In this document: one piece after another, positions 9,432 through 17,546 of the stretch
Layout: each line of letters starts with the position of its first letter
How positions within the stretch are numbered: position 1 is the first letter of the stretch
NCBI RefSeq assembly: GCF_014698965.1
Contig: NZ_JACXAE010000069.1
Location: 43,338-107,337, forward strand
Direction of reading: 5' to 3'
DNA length: 64,000 bases
Origin: Iningainema tapete BLCC-T55
Lineage (GTDB): Bacteria > Cyanobacteriota > Cyanobacteriia > Cyanobacteriales > Nostocaceae
Translations under genes and position numbers: made by a program
The notes under the pieces: model-generated
Database searches by the model: none
What the model saw: the letters and a program-made list of their open reading frames with translations, nothing else
Told to the model about the DNA's origin: nothing

Positions 9432-9947
9432 GTGCCAAACCAGGAGCGTTCGCCCCAGTCAGAGTCGGAAAAACTACCACAATTAAAATCGGCTTTGGGA
9501 TTAGATGTGGGCAGAAAACGTATTGGTGTTGCCGGATGCGATCGTACTCTTTTAATCGCCACTGGGATCACGACTGTTGAACGTACATCATTTAATATAG
9601 ATGTAGAAAAAATTCTGCAAATAGTCACAGAACGGGAAGTGCAAGTTCTCGTCGTCGGTTTACCATACTCAATGGATGGTTCTTTGGGATTTCAAGCACG
9701 TGAGGTACAAAAGTTTGCCAATAAGTTAGCTAAGGCGTTGGGGCTACCATTGGAATATGTGGATGAACGGTTAACCTCTTTTCAAGCAGAGCAGATGCTC
9801 ATTGCCGAAGGGCGATCGCCATCACGGCATAAAGATTTAATAGATCGTAAGGCAGCAGCATTGATCTTGCAACAGTGGTTAGACACCAGAAGAGCAAGCT
9901 CAAATTACACACCATATCTGCCCAGTAGCGTTAGCGCCCAATCGTGA
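9432..9947 (+). CDS. ruvX: Putative Holliday junction resolvase / pre-16S rRNA nuclease (YqgF family)
   Basis: The protein has the RNase H-like fold of YqgF/RuvX: ALGLDVGRKRIGVAGCD at the start supplies the first acidic residue, VLVVGLPYSMDG follows, then YVDERLTSFQAEQML and finally DRKAAALILQQWL with the last acidic residue. In E. coli the family member matures the 5' end of 16S rRNA, and others cleave branched DNA. The 171-residue length is slightly above the family norm because of N- and C-terminal tails. The GTG start at 9432 is 6 bp after the acetyltransferase stop. Confidence 0.92.
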   Translation: MPNQERSPQSESEKLPQLKSALGLDVGRKRIGVAGCDRTLLIATGITTVERTSFNIDVEKILQIVTEREVQVLVVGLPYSMDGSLGFQAREVQKFANKLAKALGLPLEYVDERLTSFQAEQMLIAEGRSPSRHKDLIDRKAAALILQQWLDTRRASSNYTPYLPSSVSAQS

Positions 9948-10027
9948 TATTCTAAAACAGATTAGTCAGATTTACTGTTATTTGATTAAGATCAGCATAT
10001 TTGACATTATAGTTATATATCTCGGCT

Positions 10028-10600
10028 ATGTATCCCTCCAAATTCCCCGAAGAAAATGATAACCAAAACGTCGGTTCCCTCACATTAACCGACGATAAAG
10101 GGCGAGCGCTTGAATGTTACATAGAGCATTCCCTTGATGTAGATGGGCAAGAGTATGTTTTACTTCTGCCGGTAGATTCGCCTGTAGAAATTTTCGCTTG
10201 GCAAGGTGATGGCGAAGAAGAAGAAGCAGTTTTGGTCGAAGACGATGCTACCCTTGACCAAATCTTTACCACAGCTCAAGCTGTTTTGGCTGAGCAAAAC
10301 TTGATTCTTAACAATACAGCATATGCTTTAACAGTGGCAGGCGAATTACCACCAGTTGAAGACTCAGAACTCTTCACTCTAGAAATTGAAGATGATGAAG
10401 CGGATTTAGAACCAGAACAATTACAGCTATTAGCTAGTTTTTACTTTAAAGATCAAGAGTATGCAATTTATACTCCTCTCGATCCCCTACTGTTTTTTGC
10501 CAGAATTACGAACACAGGTAAGCCTGAGTTGCTATCTCCTGAGGAGTTTCGCAAAGTTAAACCTTTGTTAGAAGAACATCTGTTTAATGAAGTTGAGTAA
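10028..10600 (+). CDS. DUF3727 domain protein, acidic
   Basis: A 190-residue, strongly acidic protein. GSLTLTDDKGRALECYIEHS begins a DUF1292/3727-like beta-rich domain (YVLLLPVDSPVEIFAW), and a second similar block is ASFYFKDQEYAIYTPLDPLLFF. Families of this kind are conserved in cyanobacteria and plastid-bearing organisms, and I know of no assigned biochemical role. The ATG at 10028 is used. The stop is 9 bp before yqeG, so the two are very likely one operon following ruvX. Confidence 0.8.
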   Translation: MYPSKFPEENDNQNVGSLTLTDDKGRALECYIEHSLDVDGQEYVLLLPVDSPVEIFAWQGDGEEEEAVLVEDDATLDQIFTTAQAVLAEQNLILNNTAYALTVAGELPPVEDSELFTLEIEDDEADLEPEQLQLLASFYFKDQEYAIYTPLDPLLFFARITNTGKPELLSPEEFRKVKPLLEEHLFNEVE

Positions 10601-10609
10601 CATTAACTT

Positions 10610-11155
10610 ATGCGTTGGAATGAGCTCTTACAACCTGATTTAATTATATCCGGTTCGGTGTTGAATATTACACCAGAAATTATCACTGAATACGGGTTGA
10701 AAGGGCTTGTGTTGGATGTAGACGAAACTTTAGTGCCAATTAAAGTGGCGTCAGCTTCAACAGAACTACGACAGTGGGTAGAACAAATTCGCCCTCATGT
10801 AGCACTATGGTTAGTAAGTAACAATCTCAACGAAACCCGCATCGGTGGGATCGCTCGTTCTCTCAATGTACCTTACTTTCTGGGTGCAGCCAAACCCTCA
10901 CGCCGTAAAATTAAGGCAGCACTAACGGCGATGAATTTACCAGTACACCAAGTTGCAATGGTAGGCGATCGCTTGTTTACTGATGTCTTGGCAGGTAATC
11001 GCTTAGATATGTTTACTATCTTAGTTGAACCAATTGTTCATCCCGATGCTGCACTCCGTTCCCATCCAGTGCGCAATTTTGAAGTCTGGGTATCGGAAAT
11101 ACTCGGCGCTTCTATTGCGCCAAAAAAACAAAGATTAACAAATCTTGACAAATAG
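10610..11155 (+). CDS. YqeG-family HAD phosphatase (IIIA type)
   Basis: This 181-residue HAD-superfamily phosphatase has the nucleophile motif I GLVLDVDETLVP, motif II in LWLVSNN, the lysine region GAAKPSRRKIK and the acidic motif III/IV in MVGDRLFTDVLAGN. That matches YqeG, related to phosphatidylglycerophosphate phosphatases such as yeast Gep4. It could therefore act in phosphatidylglycerol synthesis, a lipid essential for photosystems; this is inferred from the family. It directly follows the DUF3727 gene. Confidence 0.88.
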   Translation: MRWNELLQPDLIISGSVLNITPEIITEYGLKGLVLDVDETLVPIKVASASTELRQWVEQIRPHVALWLVSNNLNETRIGGIARSLNVPYFLGAAKPSRRKIKAALTAMNLPVHQVAMVGDRLFTDVLAGNRLDMFTILVEPIVHPDAALRSHPVRNFEVWVSEILGASIAPKKQRLTNLDK

Positions 11156-11281
11156 TCAGGAAAGTAAAGATAAAGAAATAATTAAAAAATCTTTGTTTCA
11201 AACCGACATCTGAGATTATATAAGTATAAATAACGGGTCAGCCAAATAAAGACCTAAACAATAGCAAGTAACTATAAATTA

Positions 11282-11323
11282 GTAAAGCGTCGGTTCCTCA
11301 CTTATAGAAGAACTGGCGCTTTA
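11282..11323. promoter_or_regulatory. Inverted repeat in the leader before proB
   Basis: GTAAAGCG near 11282 pairs with CGCTTTAC near 11322, with an inner GGTTC/GAAC helix. No T run follows, so it is more likely a leader structure or repeat than a terminator. It ends about 15 nt before the proB start. Confidence 0.45.
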
Positions 11324-11337
11324 CAATTAATCCCAAG

Positions 11338-12447
11338 ATGCCTCAAACAATTGTTGTTAAAATTGGTACGTCTAGTCTGACTCAACCACAAACTGGTCAG
11401 TTAGCACTTTCTACTATTGCTACTTTGGTAGAAACACTGTCGTATTTACGGCAAGGGGGAAATCGGGTAATTTTGGTTTCTTCTGGCGCTGTGGGTGTGG
11501 GTTGTGCGCGTTTGGGTTTAACAGAGCGTCCTAAAGCGATCGCTCTTAAACAAGCAGTTGCCGCAGTCGGGCAAGGTAGGTTAATGCGGGTTTATGACGA
11601 TTTGTTTACTACTCTACAACAACCAATAGCCCAAGTTTTACTTACTCGTACCGATTTGGTGGAGCGCAGTCGCTACCTTAATGTGTACAACACTTTTAAA
11701 GAGTTACTGGAATTAGGAGTAATTCCGGTAGTGAATGAAAATGATACAGTCGCTGTGGAAGAATTGAAGTTTGGCGACAATGATACTCTTTCTGCTTTGG
11801 TAGCTAGTTTGGTGCAAGCAAATTGGTTGTTTTTACTTACTGATGTAGATCGGTTGTACTCTGCCGATCCCCGCTCTTTTCCTAATGCCCAGCCGATTGC
11901 TTTAGTTAGTAGCATTAAGGAATTAACTCAACTACAAGTGCAAACAGGTTCGTCCGGTTCTCAATGGGGTACTGGGGGCATGGCTACGAAAATCTCTGCG
12001 GCAAGGATTGCGATCGCTGCTGGAGTGCGTACAGTAATTACAGAAGGAAAATATCCTGGCAATATATTAAAAATTATCCAAGGTGAACTAATTGGTACTC
12101 ACTTTGAACCTCACCCAGAACCAACTTCTGCCCGTAAACGATGGATAGCTTACGGTTTGATTCCCGCTGGGAAATTGTATCTAGATGAAGGAGCCGTGGT
12201 AGCAATTTCTCAAGCTGGTAAATCTTTGTTAGCCGCAGGTATTATTAAAGTAGAAGGAGAATTTGACAACCAAACCGCCGTACAATTATGTGACAACACC
12301 GGTAATGAAATTGGCAGAGGACTTGTTAACTACAACAGCACCGAACTGCAAAAAATTAGCGGACGCCATTCCCGCGAAATTACCCAAATTTTAGGTTATG
12401 AAGGTGCAGAAACTGTAGTTCATCGCGATAACTTGGCAATTACCTGA
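11338..12447 (+). CDS. proB: Glutamate 5-kinase with PUA domain
   Basis: ProB phosphorylates glutamate at the gamma carboxyl, the first step of proline synthesis. The amino-acid kinase domain (residues ~1-255) shows [43 protein letters not shown] and [19 protein letters not shown] domain follows ([24 protein letters not shown]). The 369-residue length is normal for the PUA-bearing form. The ATG at 11338 gives a canonical start. A long leader with an inverted repeat separates it from yqeG, so separate control is likely. Confidence 0.96.
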   Translation: MPQTIVVKIGTSSLTQPQTGQLALSTIATLVETLSYLRQGGNRVILVSSGAVGVGCARLGLTERPKAIALKQAVAAVGQGRLMRVYDDLFTTLQQPIAQVLLTRTDLVERSRYLNVYNTFKELLELGVIPVVNENDTVAVEELKFGDNDTLSALVASLVQANWLFLLTDVDRLYSADPRSFPNAQPIALVSSIKELTQLQVQTGSSGSQWGTGGMATKISAARIAIAAGVRTVITEGKYPGNILKIIQGELIGTHFEPHPEPTSARKRWIAYGLIPAGKLYLDEGAVVAISQAGKSLLAAGIIKVEGEFDNQTAVQLCDNTGNEIGRGLVNYNSTELQKISGRHSREITQILGYEGAETVVHRDNLAIT

Positions 12448-12554
12448 TAGACACATTCAATAAACAATGTAGAGACGTTCCCTCATCGTTCATACAAGGA
12501 TTGTAGATAACTTTCGCATTATTCATCACACTTCTAGCCAATCCGTATTGCATT

Positions 12555-14135
12555 ATGGTAGATCAAGAATCGTTAGCACAAAAGGAAAATAATAATTTTC
12601 GCCAAAATGTATTGATTGTTGGCGGGGGACCTGCTGGACTTGCCACCGCATTAATGTTGGTTAAACGTGGTTGGACAAATATTACAGTTTTAGAACAACG
12701 TGCCACTGCTGATTACTATGAACCTGACAAGTCCTTCAGTTATCAAATTGATGGTCGAGGTCAAAAATTTACGGACTTTATTGGGCTTACGGAGCGGTTA
12801 TCAAAAATTAGCGTTCCAAGTACGGAATTTTACTTAACGCAAATTAAACCAACTGGCAGTCGCAAAACATCTAAATTGCCTACTGTAAATCCCAACCGGA
12901 AGACTGCTTATTGGCTGCCACGCAGAGCATTTGTACTTTTGTTATACCAAGAAATTGAACAAAATTGGCAAGACTGCATCAACGTCTTGTTCAATGCAAA
13001 GTGTATGCAAATTAACAAAAAAGGTATAAATAATCTCAAGCAGGAAAAGTTAGAAGTTATTGTCCGTACAGAGAACGAAAGTGTTATCACATTTGAACCC
13101 AATCTTTTGATTGGTTGTGATGGTCTTAACTCCATCGTCCGCAACACTTTAAAAGATTGGCATAAATCTACATCAGACAAATTTGAGATGAAGCTTTTTC
13201 CCTCGCCTAGTTCGTGTCTAAGATATAAAGTGTTAACTCTGCCACCAAAGTTTCCTTTGGATCATAGTGGCAAAGAACATGCCCTGAGTACTATGGCATA
13301 CGCAATTCGTGGGAGTTTGCAAGGTCGCAAGCGTTCTGTTTCTCTTGGTATATTACCAATTAAAAACCCAGAAGAACCCCGTTCTGCAAATATTATTAAA
13401 TACTCAGACCACCAGATATGGGAATTGAAAAACACTGAGGAACTGTACAATTTTTTTGAGAAAGCGTTCCCACAATTGCCTGTACGTCAAATAGTATCGT
13501 TTGAAGAAGCTGAAAGATTTGCTAAAAGTGAAGGCGGTTACTTCCCCATTCCCCAGTACTGTTCTGGATTGCACTTCTTGTTAAGCCAAGAACAAACATG
13601 TCTTGAGACACCATTATCTTCAGCACCTGGAATTGTACTTTTAGGAGATACTATTCATTGTTTTCCTCCAGATATCGGACAAGGGGTAAATTCAGCATTG
13701 GAGGATGTATGCATTTTAAATGAGGCACTTTCTCAAACTAACGACGAGTTCTGGCGTGCTTTACCTTTATACGAATCTTTGCGGTTACCTGATACAAAAG
13801 CCTTGGTCTACCTTGCCCAAACTGCTTATCCCTGGCAGTATAATCAAAACTCTCTTGGCAAATTGCTGTGGTATGCGAACTTTTTGATGCGACTTGTACT
13901 GAGTCGGTTACTGCCATTCATATTTCATCCTCCTGCATTCTTTCTCATCCAGAATCATCAACTTTCCTATCAGCAAATTTGGGATCGGGCTAAGCACACC
14001 ACTAAAACCCTTTATATACTCGGTCTAATACTCCTTTGCGGGTCGTTGGCTTTAGTATTAAATATGTACCCATCGTGTTGGAAGATTATAGCCATTGGTA
14101 ATTTGGGCTTGACCATTGCTCCAGCCTTTTTTTAA
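12555..14135 (+). CDS. FAD-dependent monooxygenase with replaced C-terminus
   Basis: The N-terminal dinucleotide fold (VLIVGGGPAGLATALMLVK, residues ~19-37) and the second FAD motif (GIVLLGDTIHCFPPDIGQGV) place it with aromatic hydroxylase-like FAD monooxygenases, such as kynurenine 3-monooxygenase relatives. A hydrophobic segment (LYILGLILLCGSLALVL) near residue 490 suggests a membrane-anchored C-terminus. The last ~24 codons (from about 14064) are antisense to a macro-domain fragment on the other strand, so the natural end was lost and new residues were captured. The catalytic core is complete and the enzyme may still work. The substrate is unknown. Confidence 0.8.
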   Translation: MVDQESLAQKENNNFRQNVLIVGGGPAGLATALMLVKRGWTNITVLEQRATADYYEPDKSFSYQIDGRGQKFTDFIGLTERLSKISVPSTEFYLTQIKPTGSRKTSKLPTVNPNRKTAYWLPRRAFVLLLYQEIEQNWQDCINVLFNAKCMQINKKGINNLKQEKLEVIVRTENESVITFEPNLLIGCDGLNSIVRNTLKDWHKSTSDKFEMKLFPSPSSCLRYKVLTLPPKFPLDHSGKEHALSTMAYAIRGSLQGRKRSVSLGILPIKNPEEPRSANIIKYSDHQIWELKNTEELYNFFEKAFPQLPVRQIVSFEEAERFAKSEGGYFPIPQYCSGLHFLLSQEQTCLETPLSSAPGIVLLGDTIHCFPPDIGQGVNSALEDVCILNEALSQTNDEFWRALPLYESLRLPDTKALVYLAQTAYPWQYNQNSLGKLLWYANFLMRLVLSRLLPFIFHPPAFFLIQNHQLSYQQIWDRAKHTTKTLYILGLILLCGSLALVLNMYPSCWKIIAIGNLGLTIAPAFF

Positions 14136-14402
14136 CTTATCACATACTTCTGTTAGCTGAGAACCAGCCGCCCGATGAATGGCACGATCTACATAACCCG
14201 CACCCGAAAACCATTCATCGGTGGGGTTGACGATCGCATCCACCTTTTGTTCAGTAATATCACCTTCGATCACCGCTATTCTACTGCTGATGTAGCTTTG
14301 GCTAATCGCTGTAAAGGTTCCTAACGCCTTAGACTTGAGGTTTTTTAACGCTTCATCCGCTGATTGATAACGCTGTCGGAAGTCATAACTGATAGCGTCC
14401 AC
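14058..14402 (-). pseudogene. Fragment of a Ser/Thr kinase-macro domain gene
   Basis: The piece starts inside a kinase C-lobe tail (DFRQRYQSADEALKNLK, typical of cyanobacterial Ser/Thr kinases) and runs into a macro domain: VIEGDITEQKVDAIVNPTDEW, then AGYVDRAIHRAAGSQL and GQAQITNGYNLPTRW. Macro domains bind or hydrolyse ADP-ribose derivatives. The canonical GGGGVD loop is altered to GAGYVD. Both ends are missing: the kinase body upstream and everything after LPT-W, where relatives continue IHTVGP. It overlaps the 3' end of the FAD monooxygenase and marks a recombination breakpoint near 14064. Confidence 0.75.
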
Positions 14403-14488
14403 CCAATATTTTCCTTTGCATTACTATGCTACCTGCTTAGAAGCAGTGCGATCGCTCTTTCTCAATAAAATTTTATCAGAATGCGCTC

Positions 14489-14536
14489 TACTACAGACCA
14501 GTAGCACGGGTATTAAAACTACTTATTGGTAAATAA
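14489..14536 (+). pseudogene. Remnant 3' end duplicating the gene at 14957
   Basis: In frame this reads YYRPVARVLKLLIGK and stop, closely matching the end of the frameshifted gene at 14957-15411 (YYGAVALVLKRPIDK and stop), including the base sequence GTAGCAC.GGTATTAAAA. Only the last ~16 codons survive. It shows an earlier duplicated copy upstream of the 14648 gene. Confidence 0.6.
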
Positions 14537-14647
14537 ATGTAAAATTTTGTAACTAAATGTTGAAAAAACGCCTCACTGGCTGGAACAAGATTGCATCGGC
14601 GGTAGTTGTTTTAAAATAGACTTTAAAAGCACTGCGTTAAGATAACT

Positions 14648-14950
14648 ATGCTAAAAACAGATATAGCTCAGAAATTTGAGGAATTAGCTGCTATGTGGGA
14701 ATTAGAAGTGAATGGTTCATCGTTTGTTGGTGAAAAAACAAGTCATAGTGCATATCAGCAGATTATAGAAATGGGACATGCAGCCATACCTTTGATATTG
14801 AAAGAACTGGAGACTAGACCAAATCATTGGTTTGCAGCACTAAGAGCTATTACGGGTGAAAATCCTGTACTACCAGAACAGCGTGGAAAAATCAAACAAA
14901 TGGCAGCAGCTTGGCTCCAGTGGGGGAAAGAACGCGGGTATAAATGGTAA
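14648..14950 (+). CDS. Conserved-looking hypothetical protein
   Basis: A 100-residue soluble protein (MLKTDIAQKFEELAAMWELE...). The middle YQQIIEMGHAAIPLILKELE resembles a HEAT-like helix pair, and the C-terminus is Trp/Lys rich (MAAAWLQWGKERGYKW). The ATG at 14648 is the only good start. It lies 6 bp before the frameshifted gene at 14957, so the two formed a tight two-gene unit, as small paired cyanobacterial genes of unknown role often do. A toxin-antitoxin-like relationship can be imagined but nothing in the sequence shows it. Confidence 0.65.
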   Translation: MLKTDIAQKFEELAAMWELEVNGSSFVGEKTSHSAYQQIIEMGHAAIPLILKELETRPNHWFAALRAITGENPVLPEQRGKIKQMAAAWLQWGKERGYKW

Positions 14951-14956
14951 AATGAA

Positions 14957-15411
14957 GTGTCGAGAATAGATTCTTGGATTGCAACTTATTGCCCAAACTT
15001 ATCTCCTAGTTCTTATCAAATCACTAGTTCTGCAACACCGGATTACAACTGCATTGCATGGAGTGCAGAGTCAGACGACAGCTGGTGGGACCCTACAGAT
15101 CCAGATACGTATTGGCCCTCTGAAGTACCGAGGGAATTAACATTAAATGCTTTTATTCAGGTATATCAAACTCTTGGGTATATGCTTTGCGACAGTGTTG
15201 AATTGGAGCCGGGATTTCAAAAAGTTGCAATATATACCAAGCCTTTAGGGGAACTAAATGGTTACAGACTCACGTAGCTAGGCAGTTACCGAATGGCAGA
15301 TGGACTAGTAAGCTGGGCAACCTTGAGGACATAGAACATGAACTTGATGGATTGAGGGGCTTTTACTACGGAGCAGTAGCACTGGTATTAAAAAGACCTA
15401 TTGATAAGTAA
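14957..15411 (+). pseudogene. Frameshifted hypothetical gene (DUF7689-like)
   Basis: The intact N-terminal frame (GTG at 14957) reads SRIDSWIATYCPNLSPSSYQ and YNCIAWSAESDDSWWDPTDP, an aromatic-rich conserved block, and stops at 15277. One base is missing near 15262: adding it restores LQTHVARQLPNGRWTSKLG and continues through LEDIEHELDGL to YYGAVALVLKRPIDK and a stop at 15409-15411. So the gene is broken by a single-base deletion, or the base is a sequencing error. It directly follows the gene at 14648. Function unknown. Confidence 0.7.
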
Positions 15412-15420
15412 GCGTAGACT

Positions 15421-15520
15421 CTACAAAGTATCAGGGTCAATATTTAATTCTCGCAGCTTCTCTGCTAAGCGATCGCCACTTTGCTTTCCTTTTTGGGCAA
15501 CTTCTTGAGGTGTGGGAACG
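15421..15520 (-). pseudogene. Remnant 3' end of an Uma2-family nuclease gene
   Basis: The reverse strand reads VPTPQEVAQKGKQSG and DRLAEKLRELNIDPDTL with a TAG stop at 15421, nearly identical to the end of the intact Uma2 gene at 21388-22119. The coiled-coil 21-bp repeats are absent here and nothing upstream continues the gene. It is a truncated second copy. Confidence 0.7.
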
Positions 15521-15633
15521 TTCTTAATGTAAAGATTTGTAACGTTATTGGTAAATTCTTACATAAAAACTGAAGAACAAATAGATAGACAATTAAGCCC
15601 TATACCAATTCTTTATGAAGATACACATTGTTA

Positions 15634-15690
15634 AAACCCCCCTGTAGTCCCCCCTTCGCAAGGGGGACGGCGTAAGCCGGGGGGTTTGAT
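15634..15690. repeat. C/G-rich inverted repeat
   Basis: AAACCCCCC...CCCCCCTTCGCAAGGGGG...GGGGGGTTT forms nested hairpins in the 325-bp stretch before the NfeD-like gene. A related C/G-rich palindrome lies at 39009-39080. Nothing else is visible in 15521-15736. Confidence 0.7.
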
Positions 15691-15736
15691 TGCGGTAAAC
15701 CTAGATTGAGGAGTATTAGTAACAAGAGGGGAGGCG

Positions 15737-16072
15737 GTGAACAATTCAATCTTGATAATTGCTGGTATATCCATTACCGTTGGTCTTTTTTGTGGTGTGT
15801 TGGTGGTGTGGTTAATTTACATCCAACGGCGAAATCAAGTTGTAGATAGTTTAGTACGCACCAATCATGTAGTCGGTCGTTTTGGCACTGTGGAAATTCC
15901 TTTTGATCGCAGCAGTCAAGGAAAGGTGCGCGTTCATATTAAAGGTTCTTTGATTGATTTCGTCGCTTTTACCGACGACAACAGAGAATTTAGGACAGGC
16001 GATCGCGTATTAATTATAGACATGAAGGGAAATAAGGTATGGGTTGTATCTGAAACCTGTGAAATACCTTAA
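15737..16072 (+). CDS. NfeD-like membrane protein
   Basis: A 111-residue protein with one N-terminal transmembrane helix (ILIIAGISITVGLFCGVLVVW, starting at residue ~5) and a C-terminal small beta barrel (GRFGTVEIPFDRSSQGKVRV ... GDRVLIIDMKGNKVWVV) like the OB fold of NfeD proteins. NfeD proteins are standard partners of flotillin-like SPFH proteins, and two such genes follow directly. The GTG at 15737 is preceded by GAGGGGAGGCG, a good ribosome site. It probably sits in the cytoplasmic or thylakoid membrane. Confidence 0.8.
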   Translation: MNNSILIIAGISITVGLFCGVLVVWLIYIQRRNQVVDSLVRTNHVVGRFGTVEIPFDRSSQGKVRVHIKGSLIDFVAFTDDNREFRTGDRVLIIDMKGNKVWVVSETCEIP

Positions 16073-16112
16073 CAAGAAAGGCATTAAATTACTGTGTAAC
16101 TAACAAACAAGT

Positions 16113-17483
16113 ATGACTCAACCGCAATTTAAATCTTTCTTTGAACATGATGTTGTCGTAGTACAACTAGCTCAAACCTCGCCAATTTTGCCCAACACTA
16201 ACGAGAAAAACAACATTGAAGGGCTACTTTTTACTAGCATTCCCATTGCCCTGTCGATATTTGGTGTTTTCTTATTCGTGTGGTTTCTCAAATCCTTTCT
16301 GTGCGTTTGCTCACCTAACGAACTCCTGATTATCTCAGGGCGCAAACGACGCACCCAAGATGGGCAAGAAGTAGGCTACCGAGTGTTAGCAGGAGGGAGA
16401 GCCATTCGTATTCCCATCGTTGAGACAGTCATGCGCATGGATGTTACAACAATGCCAGTACGTGTGGAAGTGCGCAACGCCTATGCGAAAGGAGGAACGC
16501 CCTTGAATATTCAGGCGATCGCCAATGTCAAAATTTCTACCGATCCAAACGTTGTGGGAAATGCGATTGAAAGATTTCTGAATAGCGATCGCTCAGAACT
16601 TGCTCGTGTCGCCCGCGAAACCTTAGAAGGTTACCTCCGGGGTGTTGTTGCCACCCTCACACCTGAAGAACTCAATGAAGATCGCCTCAGCTTTGCCGAA
16701 CGCATTGCTTCTGATGTCAGCCGCGATCTTACCAAACTAGGACTACAACTAGACACCCTGAAAATCCAAAGTGTTTCTGACGATGTAGACTATCTCAAAT
16801 CCTTAGGACGCAAGCAAATTGCCGTAATTATTCGCGACGCAGAAATTGCCGAAAGTAATGCTCTAGCCATAGCAGAACAAATAGAAGCTCAATGTGAAGA
16901 ACAAGCTTCTGTTGCCAAAACCCAAGATCGAATTATCGTACTCGAACAAGAAAACGAACTGCGCAAAATCAAGGCAAAGCTAGAACAAAAAGCGCGTTCC
17001 GAAGAAGAAATTACTAAAGCAGCCGCCAAAGAAAAGAAAGCAAAAGCTGAACAACTACTACAAACACTGCGCTCCGAGTTAGAACGCTTGCGCCTAGAAG
17101 CAGATGAAGTACTACCAGCACAGGCTCAACAACAAGCACAAGAACTTCGCGCCAGAGGGCAAGCGGCTCAACTCGAAGAAACAGCCAAAGCCGCTGCATT
17201 AGTCAATGACATCCTTTCTCAAGTGTGGCAACAAACAGGATCTGATGCTTCTGAATTGTTCTTAATTCAGCAAATTGAAATGGTACTCCAACAAGCTGTG
17301 CAAATTCCCAAACGAATTCAACTTGATAAAGTGAACGTGATTGACAACGGCGATGGTCAATCTTTGGCAAGTTTAGTTAACGTCTATCCAGAAATAATGA
17401 TTCAGTTCCTGGAAAATGTCAATCGCACTCTTGGTATTAATGTTGCTGGGACTCTTAGTTCTCGAAACCCGGTTTCTTCATAA
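16113..17483 (+). CDS. Flotillin-like SPFH (band 7) protein 1
   Basis: A 456-residue SPFH protein with an N-terminal membrane segment (SIPIALSIFGVFLFVWFLKS), the SPFH domain (CSPNELLIISGRKRR ... PVRVEVRNAYAKGGTPLNIQ ... ARETLEGYLRGVVATLTPEE) and a long Ala/Glu-rich coiled coil (~250-400). Flotillins form oligomeric scaffolds for membrane microdomains. The second homologue follows 63 bp later and an NfeD-like gene lies 40 bp upstream, so this is an operon. The N-terminus differs from usual flotillins in a ~35-residue polar lead before the membrane segment. Confidence 0.92.
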   Translation: MTQPQFKSFFEHDVVVVQLAQTSPILPNTNEKNNIEGLLFTSIPIALSIFGVFLFVWFLKSFLCVCSPNELLIISGRKRRTQDGQEVGYRVLAGGRAIRIPIVETVMRMDVTTMPVRVEVRNAYAKGGTPLNIQAIANVKISTDPNVVGNAIERFLNSDRSELARVARETLEGYLRGVVATLTPEELNEDRLSFAERIASDVSRDLTKLGLQLDTLKIQSVSDDVDYLKSLGRKQIAVIIRDAEIAESNALAIAEQIEAQCEEQASVAKTQDRIIVLEQENELRKIKAKLEQKARSEEEITKAAAKEKKAKAEQLLQTLRSELERLRLEADEVLPAQAQQQAQELRARGQAAQLEETAKAAALVNDILSQVWQQTGSDASELFLIQQIEMVLQQAVQIPKRIQLDKVNVIDNGDGQSLASLVNVYPEIMIQFLENVNRTLGINVAGTLSSRNPVSS

Positions 17484-17486
17484 CCT

Positions 17487-17516
17487 GTAAAGACGCCCCA
17501 CCGGGGCGTCTCTACG
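17487..17516. repeat. GTAGAGACG-type palindromic repeat between the flotillin genes
   Basis: GTAAAGACGCCCC with GGGGCGTCTCTAC is a strong hairpin in the 63-bp gap between two same-strand genes. In the transcript it could affect relative expression of the two flotillins, but no T run follows. Confidence 0.75.
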
Positions 17517-17546
17517 ATTCCTATCTCTTTTAAAAGGATAAAATTT

